A DNA stretch of 6,951 bases, taken from the NCBI GenBank assembly GCA_945861175.1, contig CAMATR010000092.1, forward strand, positions 1-6,951. Reading direction: 5' to 3'. Source of the stretch: Chitinophaga pinensis (lineage in GTDB: Bacteria > Bacteroidota > Bacteroidia > Flavobacteriales_D > Crocinitomicaceae). Positions 1-6,450 of this stretch are shown one piece after another (positions within the stretch are counted from its first letter, which is position 1; each line of letters starts with the position of its first letter). Under the pieces are notes generated by a model. The model saw only the letters and a program-made list of their open reading frames with translations. It ran no database searches and was not told the DNA's origin. The position numbers and the translations under genes were made by a program.

Positions 1-596
1 ATTCAGTTATCCAAGAAGTAGCTGTTTATTTCGAATACTCCCTATACAGAGGTAATCGAAGCTCTAAAGTTTCAGCGAACCAATTTGAGGCATTTTCTTC
101 CCCTAATTATGCTGAACTTGCAAAAGCAGGGGTGAGTATTGAATACAATCATGATAAATTGTTTCGGACTTCTTTGACAGATTTGGTATATAATCCAAAT
201 ATGAGTTCTCGAGTTGCTTTGTTAAAGATTCATCCTGGCTTTCTTGCCAAAGCGTATGCGAGTTTATTTGACCGAAATGAAACCGATGCAATTGTTTTGG
301 AGACTTTTGGATCCGGAAATGCACCTAGTGATGAAATTTTCAAAGAATTCATTGAAAAATATATTAAACAGGAGGGAATTGTATTAAATGTTACTCAGTG
401 TAGCTCCGGTGCAGTTCAGCAAGGGAAGTATCAAACCAGCTCCTTTTTTAGCAGTGTGGGAGTCATTAGCGGGAATGATATGACTACAGAAGCTGCGCTC
501 ACTAAAATGATGCATTTGCTTACTAGTTCAGATAAGAAAATTAAAATAGTGCAATTAATAAAAGAGAATATTTGTGGAGAAATGACACTTTCTTGA
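1..596 (+). CDS. ansA: Type I (cytoplasmic) L-asparaginase, C-terminal part, 5' end outside window
   Basis: Hydrolyses L-asparagine to aspartate and ammonia; the type I enzyme is cytoplasmic. The reading frame is open from the first full codon at position 3, so the gene begins upstream; 197 residues are present of a family length near 340. The first residues (QEVAVYFEYSLYRGNRSSK) match the segment around residues 145-163 of E. coli AnsA and keep the lysine (codon 66-68) that corresponds to catalytic Lys163. Further on, FGSGNAP, NVTQCSSGAV, GVISGNDMT and the final GEMT follow the AnsA C-terminal domain closely; the cysteine of QCSSG lines up with the cysteine at the allosteric asparagine site of E. 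coli AnsA. The N-terminal catalytic threonines lie outside the window. No signal peptide can be judged. An internal GTG at 132 lies within the conserved domain and is not the start. Assignment to the family is firm; allosteric behaviour is inference. Confidence 0.93.
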   Translation, partial: SVIQEVAVYFEYSLYRGNRSSKVSANQFEAFSSPNYAELAKAGVSIEYNHDKLFRTSLTDLVYNPNMSSRVALLKIHPGFLAKAYASLFDRNETDAIVLETFGSGNAPSDEIFKEFIEKYIKQEGIVLNVTQCSSGAVQQGKYQTSSFFSSVGVISGNDMTTEAALTKMMHLLTSSDKKIKIVQLIKENICGEMTLS

Positions 597-667
597 AAAT
601 ATAAGTCGACGATTTCCGGCTCTTTTAATCAAATTTCGCACACTAATTCAGCATATTTCCTGTGAAT

Positions 668-696
668 AAAAAATCCCAAGCTAAAAAGCTTGGGAT
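668..696 (-). terminator. Intrinsic terminator downstream of tRNA-Ser
   Basis: A perfect 10-bp inverted repeat (673-682 with 687-696, ATCCCAAGCT/AGCTTGGGAT) encloses a four-base loop. Read on the minus strand it is followed at once by a run of six T (673-668, the first being the last stem base), the classic Rho-independent form, and it lies 8 bases beyond the 3' end of tRNA-Ser. On the plus strand the tail is only GTATTTT, so it may also stop transcripts leaving the asparaginase gene, less efficiently. Confidence 0.85.
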
Positions 697-704
697 GTAT
701 TTTG

Positions 705-791
705 CAGAGAGGAAGAGATTCGAACTCTCGATACAGTTACCCGTATACTACCTTTCCAGGGTAGCTCCTTCAACCACTCGGACACCTCTCT
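705..791 (-). tRNA. tRNA-Ser, anticodon GGA
   Basis: The minus strand folds into a full 87-nt class II tRNA. The acceptor stem is a perfect 7 bp (AGAGAGG with CCTCTCT). The D stem TCC/GGA encloses a loop with the conserved GG. The anticodon stem CTACC/GGTAG holds loop CTGGAAA, giving anticodon GGA (plus-strand 755-757), which reads serine codons UCC and UCU. The T arm GAGAG-TTCGAAT-CTCTT closes with one G-T pair. A long variable arm with an ATAC/GTAT stem and discriminator base G73 are both serine-tRNA identity features. The 3' CCA is not encoded (GCA follows), so it must be added by CCA transferase. A weak TAnnTTTG-like box (TAATTTCG, minus strand, 813-806) lies 14 bases upstream. Confidence 0.97.
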
Positions 792-823
792 AAACTTATG
801 GGAGACGAAATTAATAAAAATAT

Positions 824-870
824 TTGACATTGAATTTAGGTCTTTACGACTATTGTTTTGGGTAATTTTG
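824..870 (+). promoter_or_regulatory. Candidate promoter of the YqhD-like gene
   Basis: TAATTTTG at 863-870 is an exact match to the Bacteroidetes -7 consensus TAnnTTTG and ends four bases before the ATG at 875. A TTGACA at 824-829 is too far from it (33 bases) for the usual 17-23 base spacer, but is 21 bases from an imperfect box TATTGTTTTG at 851-860. Either box could be used. The first would give an almost leaderless transcript. Confidence 0.4.
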
Positions 871-874
871 TAGT

Positions 875-2044
875 ATGTTAAACTTCGAAATTGTTAATCC
901 TACGCGGATTATTTTTGGAAAAGATCAATTGGATCGATTGCCAGTTTTAATTAAAGAACTTTCCCCATCAAAGCGTATTTTATTCGCTTATGGGGGAGGC
1001 AGTATAAAGAAAAATGGACTGCATACCAAGATTTTAGAAAAACTGAACGAATTCAAAATTATAGAATTTGGCGGCATTGAGGCAAACCCACAATTCAACA
1101 CATTGATGAAAGGAGTGCGACTAGCCCAAGCAGAAAAGGTAGATTTTATCCTCGCAGTGGGTGGCGGTTCTGTTATCGATGGGGTTAAATTTATGACTGG
1201 AGCTTATTTTTACAAGGGTGATCCATGGGATGTATTGTTGAGAAAAGATGGTTGCACTTTTGACGATTCGCTCTCTTTCGGAACGATACTTACTCTTCCT
1301 GCAACTGGCTCAGAGGCAAATTCTGGTGCAGTCATTAGTAGGAAAGAATTGAACGAAAAGAGAACGATGGGTGGTCCATTGTTCTTCCCTAAATTTTCCT
1401 TCTTGGATCCAACAGTGGTTTCTACTTTACCAAAAAGGCAATTGGCTAATGGAATTGTTGATGCATTTATGCATACTTTGGAGCAATATCTTACTTATCC
1501 CTCTGGAAATCATCTACAAGAACGTCAAGCAGAAGCTATTCTTTCTACATTGATTGAAATAGGTCCGAGTCTTACAGATCAACCGGGTAATTATGAATTG
1601 GCGGCCAATCTTATGTGGTGCGCAACACATGCTTTGAATGGTAATCTTCGTTGTGGTGTTCCGACAGATTGGACAACCCATATGATTGGACATGAATTGA
1701 CTGCATTTTATGGTATAGACCATGCGCGCACTTTGGCAATTATTGCTCCACGACTTTTTGAAAATCAATTCGAAAACAAAAAGCAAAAATTGGTTCAATA
1801 CGGAAAAAGAGTTTGGGAATTGGATGGCAATGATGATGAAGTGGCAAAAGCTGCGATTGAAAAAACCGAGCAGTTTTTTCAATTACTTGAAATTCCTACG
1901 CATATTTCTGACTATACGGATCCATCTCCTGAGATAGCAAAAATCATTCGGCAACGTTTTGAGGAACGGGGTTGGACAGAAATGGGTGAGAGAAAGGCAA
2001 TTCTGTTGTCTGATGTAGAATCAATTGTTGCTGCGGCAATTTAA
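875..2044 (+). CDS. yqhD: YqhD-like NADPH-dependent aldehyde reductase / iron-type alcohol dehydrogenase
   Basis: A 389-residue group III metal-dependent alcohol dehydrogenase, almost the same length as E. coli YqhD (387) and collinear with it. Known YqhD reduces a broad range of short-chain and lipid-derived aldehydes with NADPH, in the cytosol. The N-terminal nucleotide-binding domain shows YGGGSIKKNG (39-48), EFGGIEANP (64-72), VGGGSVIDG (95-103) and LPATGSEAN (141-149). The C-terminal metal domain keeps all four ligands expected from YqhD (Asp194, His198, His267, His281): Asp196 and His200 in GIVDAFMHTLEQY, His269 in DWTTHM, and His283 in GIDHART. The GGGS loop near 40-43 is linked in YqhD to NADPH preference. 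The ATG lies four bases after a -7-like box, with no Shine-Dalgarno. Its stop overlaps the next start as TAATG, so the two are probably cotranscribed and translationally coupled. The physiological substrate is not visible; aldehyde detoxification is the likely role by homology. Confidence 0.93.
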   Translation: MLNFEIVNPTRIIFGKDQLDRLPVLIKELSPSKRILFAYGGGSIKKNGLHTKILEKLNEFKIIEFGGIEANPQFNTLMKGVRLAQAEKVDFILAVGGGSVIDGVKFMTGAYFYKGDPWDVLLRKDGCTFDDSLSFGTILTLPATGSEANSGAVISRKELNEKRTMGGPLFFPKFSFLDPTVVSTLPKRQLANGIVDAFMHTLEQYLTYPSGNHLQERQAEAILSTLIEIGPSLTDQPGNYELAANLMWCATHALNGNLRCGVPTDWTTHMIGHELTAFYGIDHARTLAIIAPRLFENQFENKKQKLVQYGKRVWELDGNDDEVAKAAIEKTEQFFQLLEIPTHISDYTDPSPEIAKIIRQRFEERGWTEMGERKAILLSDVESIVAAAI

Positions 2045-3060
2045 TGAAACTAAGCTCCATTTTTCAACTTCGTACGGAGGCTGCACCCCAACTTATTGAT
2101 TTGTTGGAATCCACTACGCTTGGCACAAATGGAGCGAAATACCGTCATTTGGACACGAGAAAGCGCATTCTCGAGGCTGACGACCCTCTTTTTCTGTCGA
2201 TTGAAAGAAATAATAAAATACTTGGAAACGTCACCTTTTGTCGACGAGGTAAAACTTGGTATATCAGGTATTTTGCTTTTCAACAAATGGTTCAATCCGG
2301 TAATAGCCCAAAGTCGATGGTTCAGTCTAACTCCAAATTAAAAAGTGAGTTAAGGAATTTTTTTGATGAACAATTTCAGTCTGAAGTTGAAACAATGTAT
2401 GCGTACATCGATCCAAAAAATGACCGCAGCAAATGGATGAGTCAAAATTTTGGATTTCATAAGACTTCCACATTGGCAGCCCAAAGTTTCAGTCGCATCT
2501 ACCCAAAAAAATCACCTAGACTTGAGAAAATTGAAGATTGGAATGAAGTAAAGTCCCTCGTGACAGAAAACTATGGAAAACATCGTCATTTTTTTACCAC
2601 GCATGCATCAAAGCCCCCATTTTATGTTTTAAAAGGAGAAAATGGACAGATAATTGCCTGTGCTAGGGTAACAAAGGTGCATTGGGAAATTGTTCGTTTA
2701 CCCGGAAAATTCAGTCAGTTAACGACTACATTAATTCCTTATATTCCAGTTTTGAATCGTCTCATTCAACCAAAAAATCATACTTTTTTAGCTCCAGAAA
2801 TTGTTTGCGTTAATCAAAATGATCCAAACCTATTGGATGAATTATTTTCCGCGATATTGTTTCAAGAAAAATTAAACATCATGTTCTGGTGGATTGATGA
2901 AAAAGATTCGCTTTATGTTTCTGTCAAAAAGAAAGTTCACTGGGGATTATTGCATACGATTATTGGGGTGGCACCTGTAGATGTTGTAGAACGAAAACGA
3001 AGCGGAATTTCAGAAAAAACTCAATCACCGATTTTTGTAACGGCATTTGATATGGTTTGA
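2044..3060 (+). CDS. Uncharacterised protein, probable tandem GNAT-like acyltransferase fold
   Basis: I do not recognise a named family for this 338-residue protein. It has no signal peptide or membrane segment and is probably cytoplasmic. It reads as two related halves. In the first, PLFLSIERNNKILGNV followed by WYIRYFAF (48-79) and then YIDPKNDRSKWMSQNFGF (121-138) resemble the beta strands and the closing N..S..(Y/W)...GF element of Gcn5-related acetyltransferases. In the second, PPFYVLKGENGQIIACA with WEIVRLPG (191-221), and then MFWWIDEKDSLYVSVKKK (280-297), align to the same places. The acetyl-CoA pyrophosphate loop (Q/RxxGxG/A) is not evident in either half, so catalytic activity is uncertain. 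The start is set by the one-base TAATG overlap with the YqhD-like gene, which suggests a shared mRNA and translation by re-initiation. No terminator with a T run follows before the convergent gene. The coding call is secure; the fold is a moderate inference. Confidence 0.8.
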   Translation: MKLSSIFQLRTEAAPQLIDLLESTTLGTNGAKYRHLDTRKRILEADDPLFLSIERNNKILGNVTFCRRGKTWYIRYFAFQQMVQSGNSPKSMVQSNSKLKSELRNFFDEQFQSEVETMYAYIDPKNDRSKWMSQNFGFHKTSTLAAQSFSRIYPKKSPRLEKIEDWNEVKSLVTENYGKHRHFFTTHASKPPFYVLKGENGQIIACARVTKVHWEIVRLPGKFSQLTTTLIPYIPVLNRLIQPKNHTFLAPEIVCVNQNDPNLLDELFSAILFQEKLNIMFWWIDEKDSLYVSVKKKVHWGLLHTIIGVAPVDVVERKRSGISEKTQSPIFVTAFDMV

Positions 3061-3108
3061 TAAAGCTTTAGAAATCTTGACTATTAACAGAGACCAAGAT
3101 CAGGATGC

Positions 3109-4134
3109 TTAATCATCTTTAAGCCTTACAATAACTTTTCCTTTTGCCCGGCCTTTTCGAAGGTATTTTAAGGCGTTTATTGCCTCTTCAAAAGGAAAAA
3201 CCCTGTCCACGACGGGTATAATTTTTCCCATTTCAATCAGCTCACGGATGTCATTCAATGTGTTTTGATTCGGGTAACTCCAGACGTGTTTATAAAAAAC
3301 ATTTTTTTGTTGCATGCGAAATAGTAGTATGCTGCCCTTGATCCGAAATAAAAATCTAATGAGTGCGTTCACGCCAATTTTTTTCAAAGTTTCATCGTCG
3401 TGGTGACCTGCGATGCTGATAATCTTTCCACCATTTTTAACAACTTTCAATGCTTTTCTCGCAGTACCTCCACCAACTGTATCGTATACCAAATCAACAT
3501 TTTGAATTATTTTTCGGTAATCTTCCTTTTTATAATCGATTACGTGATCGGCACCAAGTTTTTTAACCCATTCTACGTTGCTTGTGCTTGTTGTTGTGTA
3601 AACATAAGCTCCTAAGTATTTTGCATATTGAATAGCGAATGTTCCAATACCCCCTGAGCCCCCGTGAATAAATATGCTTGTTCCTTTTTTGACATCAGCG
3701 ACTTTAAACGAATCGACGACGGTGCAGCCAACTAAGGGTATTCCAGCGGCTTCAATAAAATTTAAATTAGTTGGTTTGAGTGCAACCATATCAGATCGCA
3801 CAATAGTATGAGTGGCAATTGCACCCATTTGATTCCATGGTACTTTCGAATAAACAGCATCACCGATGCTGAAATCTTGAACATTTTTGCCTTTTCCAAT
3901 AACGACCCCTGAAAGGTCAAACCCAAGAGAAAAAGGCCTTCGAGGTCTCATTATAATTGTTCCCATTCCATAAATAATCTTATAATCTACAGGATTTAGA
4001 CCAGCCGCATTCACCTCTATTACAACATCATTTTCACAGGGTTCGTTTAGTTTTTTTTCCAGAAACGCGATATTTTTATGGATCAACAAACCATATTTAG
4101 TCAGAAACAGGCCCTTCATTTTTAGTTGACTCAT
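3109..4134 (-). CDS. Zinc-independent MDR oxidoreductase (quinone oxidoreductase-like, NAD(P)H-dependent)
   Basis: A 341-residue medium-chain dehydrogenase/reductase, the usual size for the quinone oxidoreductase branch. The N-terminal GroES-like domain has EVNAAGLNPVDYKIIYG (40-56), LGFDLSGVV (70-78) and GDAVYS (91-96). The Rossmann domain begins near 150 with IHGGSGGIGTFAIQYAK (156-172), then KKLGADHVIDY (191-201) and DLVYDTVGG (214-222). The C-terminal PVVDRVFPFEEAINAL and GRAKGKVIV (from about 307) are typical of the family. The position that carries the catalytic zinc cysteine in alcohol dehydrogenases is occupied by AGLNP, and no structural four-cysteine lobe is present, so it should be a zinc-free NAD(P)H reductase of quinones, enones or similar substrates. 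A hydrophobic and basic stretch (258-275) belongs to the C-terminal region and need not be membrane-spanning. Met1 is taken, though Met6 is an equally reasonable start. It stands alone on this strand, convergent to the preceding pair. The substrate is unknown. Confidence 0.9.
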   Translation of the reverse strand: MSQLKMKGLFLTKYGLLIHKNIAFLEKKLNEPCENDVVIEVNAAGLNPVDYKIIYGMGTIIMRPRRPFSLGFDLSGVVIGKGKNVQDFSIGDAVYSKVPWNQMGAIATHTIVRSDMVALKPTNLNFIEAAGIPLVGCTVVDSFKVADVKKGTSIFIHGGSGGIGTFAIQYAKYLGAYVYTTTSTSNVEWVKKLGADHVIDYKKEDYRKIIQNVDLVYDTVGGGTARKALKVVKNGGKIISIAGHHDDETLKKIGVNALIRFLFRIKGSILLFRMQQKNVFYKHVWSYPNQNTLNDIRELIEMGKIIPVVDRVFPFEEAINALKYLRKGRAKGKVIVRLKDD

Positions 4135-4147
4135 AGATCTTTTATTT

Positions 4148-4155
4148 TAAAAGTA
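4148..4155 (-). promoter_or_regulatory. Candidate -7 box for the MDR oxidoreductase gene
   Basis: On the minus strand TACTTTTA matches seven of the eight positions of TAnnTTTG (final A instead of G). It ends 13 bases before the ATG at 4134, which would give a short leader. I found no convincing TTTG-type -33 element at the expected distance, so this rests on the single box. Confidence 0.35.
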
Positions 4156-4224
4156 GCGCTTATTGATTGTTCACAGCCATTTCATTGCGTTTATTCAATA
4201 GGAATCTTTAAGTTCTTTGAACGG

Positions 4225-4261
4225 AAAATAGAAAGCCTCAGCTTTTAAAAGGCTATTTTTT
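4225..4261 (+). terminator. Possible terminator-like stem-loop (plus strand) upstream of pth
   Basis: AGCCT (4234-4238) pairs with AGGCT (4250-4254), and the flanking bases can add pairs or fold alternatively as AAAATAG (4225-4231) with CTATTTT (4253-4259). A run of six T follows at 4256-4261. The shape is that of an intrinsic terminator on the plus strand, but the stem is short and AT-rich. The nearest plus-strand gene end is at 3060, beyond the minus-strand oxidoreductase. It may be a terminator of an unseen short transcript, a leftover of an older arrangement, or chance. Confidence 0.35.
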
Positions 4262-4297
4262 CCTTTTGAAGTGCTCGAGTCCCATCGAAATTCATTT

Positions 4298-4305
4298 TAT
4301 CTTTA
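4298..4305 (+). promoter_or_regulatory. Candidate -7 box of pth
   Basis: TATCTTTA matches seven of eight positions of the Bacteroidetes TAnnTTTG box and ends four bases before the pth ATG at 4310. That is the same spacing as at the YqhD-like gene. A TTTTG at 4264-4268 is 29 bases away, longer than the usual spacer. The box argues against any start upstream of 4310 and would imply a leaderless or nearly leaderless mRNA. Confidence 0.4.
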
Positions 4306-4309
4306 CACC

Positions 4310-4873
4310 ATGAAATACCTCATTATCGGACTAGGAAATCCAGGAGATAAATACAAGGAAACCAGACATAATATTGGTTTTAAAGTTGTGGAAGCTTTTG
4401 TAAAGGAGCAAGGTGGAACGTTTGCAATGAACAAGCAAGCTGAGGTAGCAGAAGTGAAATTCAAAGGGAGAACTATCATTCTCATTAAGCCAACGACATT
4501 CATGAATTTATCGGGCAAAGCGGTAAATTACTGGATGCAAGCAGAAAAAATTTCAAGAGAGAATATTTTAGTTATAACAGATGATTTAGCGCTTCCTTTC
4601 GGCAAATTACGTATGAAAGGAAAAGGCAGCGATGGAGGGCATAATGGCTTAAAAGACATTCAAGCAACACTAAATTCGCAAGAATATACGCGTTTACGTT
4701 TCGGAGTTGGAAATGATTTTCATAAAGGGCAACAAGTGGATTATGTTCTCGGAGATTGGTGTGAGGAAGAATTAAAAACATTATCCGAAAGAATTACAAC
4801 AGCTTCGGAGTTCATTAAAGGCTTTGTTACAATTGGCTTAAGTATGACAATGACTAATTGGAATAATAAGTAA
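4310..4873 (+). CDS. pth: Peptidyl-tRNA hydrolase
   Basis: Cleaves the ester bond of peptidyl-tRNAs released early from ribosomes, recycling tRNA; a cytosolic, generally essential enzyme. The product has 187 residues against 194 in E. coli. The N-terminus MKYLIIGLGNPGDKY is the family signature, with Asn10 in GLGNPG and the catalytic base His20 in ETRHNIGF at the same numbers as in E. coli. TTFMNLSG carries Asn66 (E. coli Asn68). TDDLALPFG holds Asp91 (E. coli Asp93); the DDLALPFG form differs from the DELDLPPG of enterobacteria. SDGGHNGL has His111 and Asn112. ATG 4310 is chosen because the family signature starts there. An in-frame GTG at 4271 would add 13 unconserved residues encoded by the promoter-like region. 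It is followed 76 bases later by asnS in the same direction, a pairing that makes sense for translation genes. Confidence 0.97.
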   Translation: MKYLIIGLGNPGDKYKETRHNIGFKVVEAFVKEQGGTFAMNKQAEVAEVKFKGRTIILIKPTTFMNLSGKAVNYWMQAEKISRENILVITDDLALPFGKLRMKGKGSDGGHNGLKDIQATLNSQEYTRLRFGVGNDFHKGQQVDYVLGDWCEEELKTLSERITTASEFIKGFVTIGLSMTMTNWNNK

Positions 4874-4896
4874 AATTAAGCCCTATAGTTTTTTTC

Positions 4897-4930
4897 TTTA
4901 GGCAAAATTTTCCTAAAATTCTTACTTTTG
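4897..4930 (+). promoter_or_regulatory. Candidate promoter of asnS
   Basis: TACTTTTG at 4923-4930 is an exact TAnnTTTG box, and a TTTA(G) at 4897-4901 lies 21 bases upstream as a partial -33 element (consensus TTTG). The box ends 19 bases before the asnS ATG, giving a leader of roughly a dozen bases. This is the best-spaced promoter in the window and suggests asnS can be transcribed without pth. Confidence 0.5.
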
Positions 4931-4949
4931 AATCCATTCAAGAAATCGC

Positions 4950-6401
4950 ATGAAAAGAGTAAAAATCTCAGATATTTTAAGAGAACCTAATTTAGGAGTA
5001 GATATAGTTGTAAAAGGCTGGATACGAGCGTTTAGAAGTAATCGTTTTATTCAATTGAATGACGGTTCAACAATCAATACAATCCAAGCAGTAATTGATT
5101 TTGAGCAATTTGATGAATCGGTTTTGAAAAAAATCACTACAGGTGCAGCAGTTGGATTGAGAGGGATCTTAGTAGAATCTCAGGGCGCCGGACAATCTGT
5201 TGAGCTACAAGTTAGCGAAATTGAAATTATAGGCGAAGCAAATCCGGATGATGTTCAAAAAACTGTCATGCAACCGAAAAAACACAGTTTGGAATTTTTA
5301 AGAGAACAAGCACATTTGCGATTCAGAACAAATACTTTTGGAGCTGTATTTAGAATTCGTCACGCCGTTTCATTTGCTATTCATGAGTTTTTCAATAATC
5401 GCGGGTTTTATTACTTGCACACACCAATCATTACCGGTTCCGATGCAGAAGGCGCTGGTGAAATGTTTAGGGTAACAACTTTGGATCCCAAAAACCCTCC
5501 GTTGAACGAGGATGGATCGGTGAATTACAAAGAAGATTTTTTCGGAAAACCAGTTAATTTGACGGTTTCAGGTCAACTAGAAGGGGAGTTGGCAGCCCTG
5601 GCGTTGGGTCAGATTTATACGTTTGGACCCACATTTAGAGCAGAAAATTCAAATACATCAAGGCACCTTGCAGAATTTTGGATGATAGAGCCGGAAGTAG
5701 CCTTCAACGATATTCATGATAATATGGATCTGGCTGAAGATATGCTGAAATACATCTGTTCGTATGTCATGACTCACTTTGCTGACGATTTGAAATTCTT
5801 AAGTGATCGTGAAGCAACTGAGCAACAGTCAAAACCTCAAAACGAGCGCAATGAATTGTCATTGATTGAAAGATTGCAATTTGTTACCTCTAATGATTTC
5901 AAGCGAATTACCTACACAGAGGCAATTGATATTTTGCGGAATTCGAATCATTACAAAAAGAAAAAATTTCAATACGAAGTTGATTGGGGGACTGATTTAC
6001 AAAGTGAACATGAAAGGTATCTCGTTGAAAAGGAATTTAAAAGACCTGTGATTATAAGTGACTATCCAGCGTCTTTTAAAGCATTTTACATGAGAAGAAA
6101 CGATCACTCAGAACCAGGTAAAGAAACTGTGGCTGCAATGGATATTCTTTTTCCCGGAATCGGAGAAATGATTGGCGGTTCTCAGCGCGAAGAACGATTA
6201 GATGTTTTAAAAGAAAAGTTTGCTGCTTTCCAAATTCCAGAGGAGGACTTGTGGTGGTATATTGATACGCGACGTTTTGGTTCTGTTCCGCATTCAGGCT
6301 TTGGTTTAGGTTTTGAACGGATGGTGATGTTCGTCACAGGAATGTCAAACATAAGAGATGTCATTCCATTTCCGCGCACACCACAAAATGCAGAGTTTTA
6401 A
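4950..6401 (+). CDS. asnS: Asparaginyl-tRNA synthetase (class IIb)
   Basis: Charges tRNA-Asn with asparagine using ATP, in the cytosol. The product has 483 residues, slightly longer than the 466 of E. coli AsnS. An N-terminal OB-fold anticodon-binding domain (about 15-95) shows VVKGWIRAFRSNRFIQLNDG. The class II catalytic domain follows, with ITGSDAEGAGEMF (161-173), LTVSGQLEGE (204-213), motif 2 at 229-249 (FRAENSNTSRHLAEFW, containing the ATP-binding arginine), YPASFKAFYMR (372-382), GEMIGGSQREER (405-416) and motif 3 at 449-476 (GFGLGFERMVMFVTG followed by IRDVIPFPR). The AEFWMIEPE form after motif 2 and the KAFYM segment favour AsnRS over AspRS. An insert around 178-202 (LDPKNPP to FFGKP) is of the kind found in bacterial AsnRS. 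ATG 4950 fits the family start and the promoter box upstream. It sits between pth and rpoN on the same strand, with gaps of 76 and 49 bases. Confidence 0.97.
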   Translation: MKRVKISDILREPNLGVDIVVKGWIRAFRSNRFIQLNDGSTINTIQAVIDFEQFDESVLKKITTGAAVGLRGILVESQGAGQSVELQVSEIEIIGEANPDDVQKTVMQPKKHSLEFLREQAHLRFRTNTFGAVFRIRHAVSFAIHEFFNNRGFYYLHTPIITGSDAEGAGEMFRVTTLDPKNPPLNEDGSVNYKEDFFGKPVNLTVSGQLEGELAALALGQIYTFGPTFRAENSNTSRHLAEFWMIEPEVAFNDIHDNMDLAEDMLKYICSYVMTHFADDLKFLSDREATEQQSKPQNERNELSLIERLQFVTSNDFKRITYTEAIDILRNSNHYKKKKFQYEVDWGTDLQSEHERYLVEKEFKRPVIISDYPASFKAFYMRRNDHSEPGKETVAAMDILFPGIGEMIGGSQREERLDVLKEKFAAFQIPEEDLWWYIDTRRFGSVPHSGFGLGFERMVMFVTGMSNIRDVIPFPRTPQNAEF

Positions 6402-6413
6402 AAGAATTTTATT

Positions 6414-6421
6414 TAGATTTG
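6414..6421 (+). promoter_or_regulatory. Candidate -7 box of rpoN
   Basis: TAGATTTG is an exact match to TAnnTTTG in the 49-base gap after asnS, ending 29 bases before the rpoN ATG. No clear -33 partner is visible, and the expected place falls in the last codons of asnS. Read-through from asnS is equally possible, since I see no terminator in the gap. Confidence 0.35.
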
Positions 6422-6450
6422 AATAAATACAGTTCCGGCAGAATCACTAT

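Noticed and set aside
132..596. A separate 154-residue gene starting at GTG 132
   Set aside because: The same frame is open back to position 3 and encodes conserved asparaginase residues, including the catalytic lysine, so this GTG is internal.
3074..3100. Inverted repeat ATCTTG/CAAGAT between the convergent genes
   Set aside because: Only six pairs with a 15-base loop and no T run on either strand; not convincing as a bidirectional terminator.
3400..3615. Plus-strand 71-codon open frame inside the MDR oxidoreductase gene
   Set aside because: It lies antisense within a well-conserved Rossmann domain and its product (cysteine- and asparagine-rich) looks like no protein. The other overlapping frames inside the seven genes were dismissed for the same reason.
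4271..4312. An upstream GTG start that would lengthen Pth by 13 residues
   Set aside because: The Pth family begins at MKYLIIGLGNPG; the extra residues are not family-like and overlap the promoter-like box.
4906..4920. AATTTT-CCT-AAAATT inverted repeat in the asnS promoter region
   Set aside because: Made only of A-T pairs in an AT-rich spacer with a three-base loop; chance is the simpler explanation, though it does lie between the candidate -33 and -7 elements.
1..6401. An asparagine-metabolism cluster (asparaginase and asparaginyl-tRNA synthetase in one window)
   Set aside because: The two genes are more than 4 kb apart, separated by unrelated genes on both strands; nothing links their regulation.
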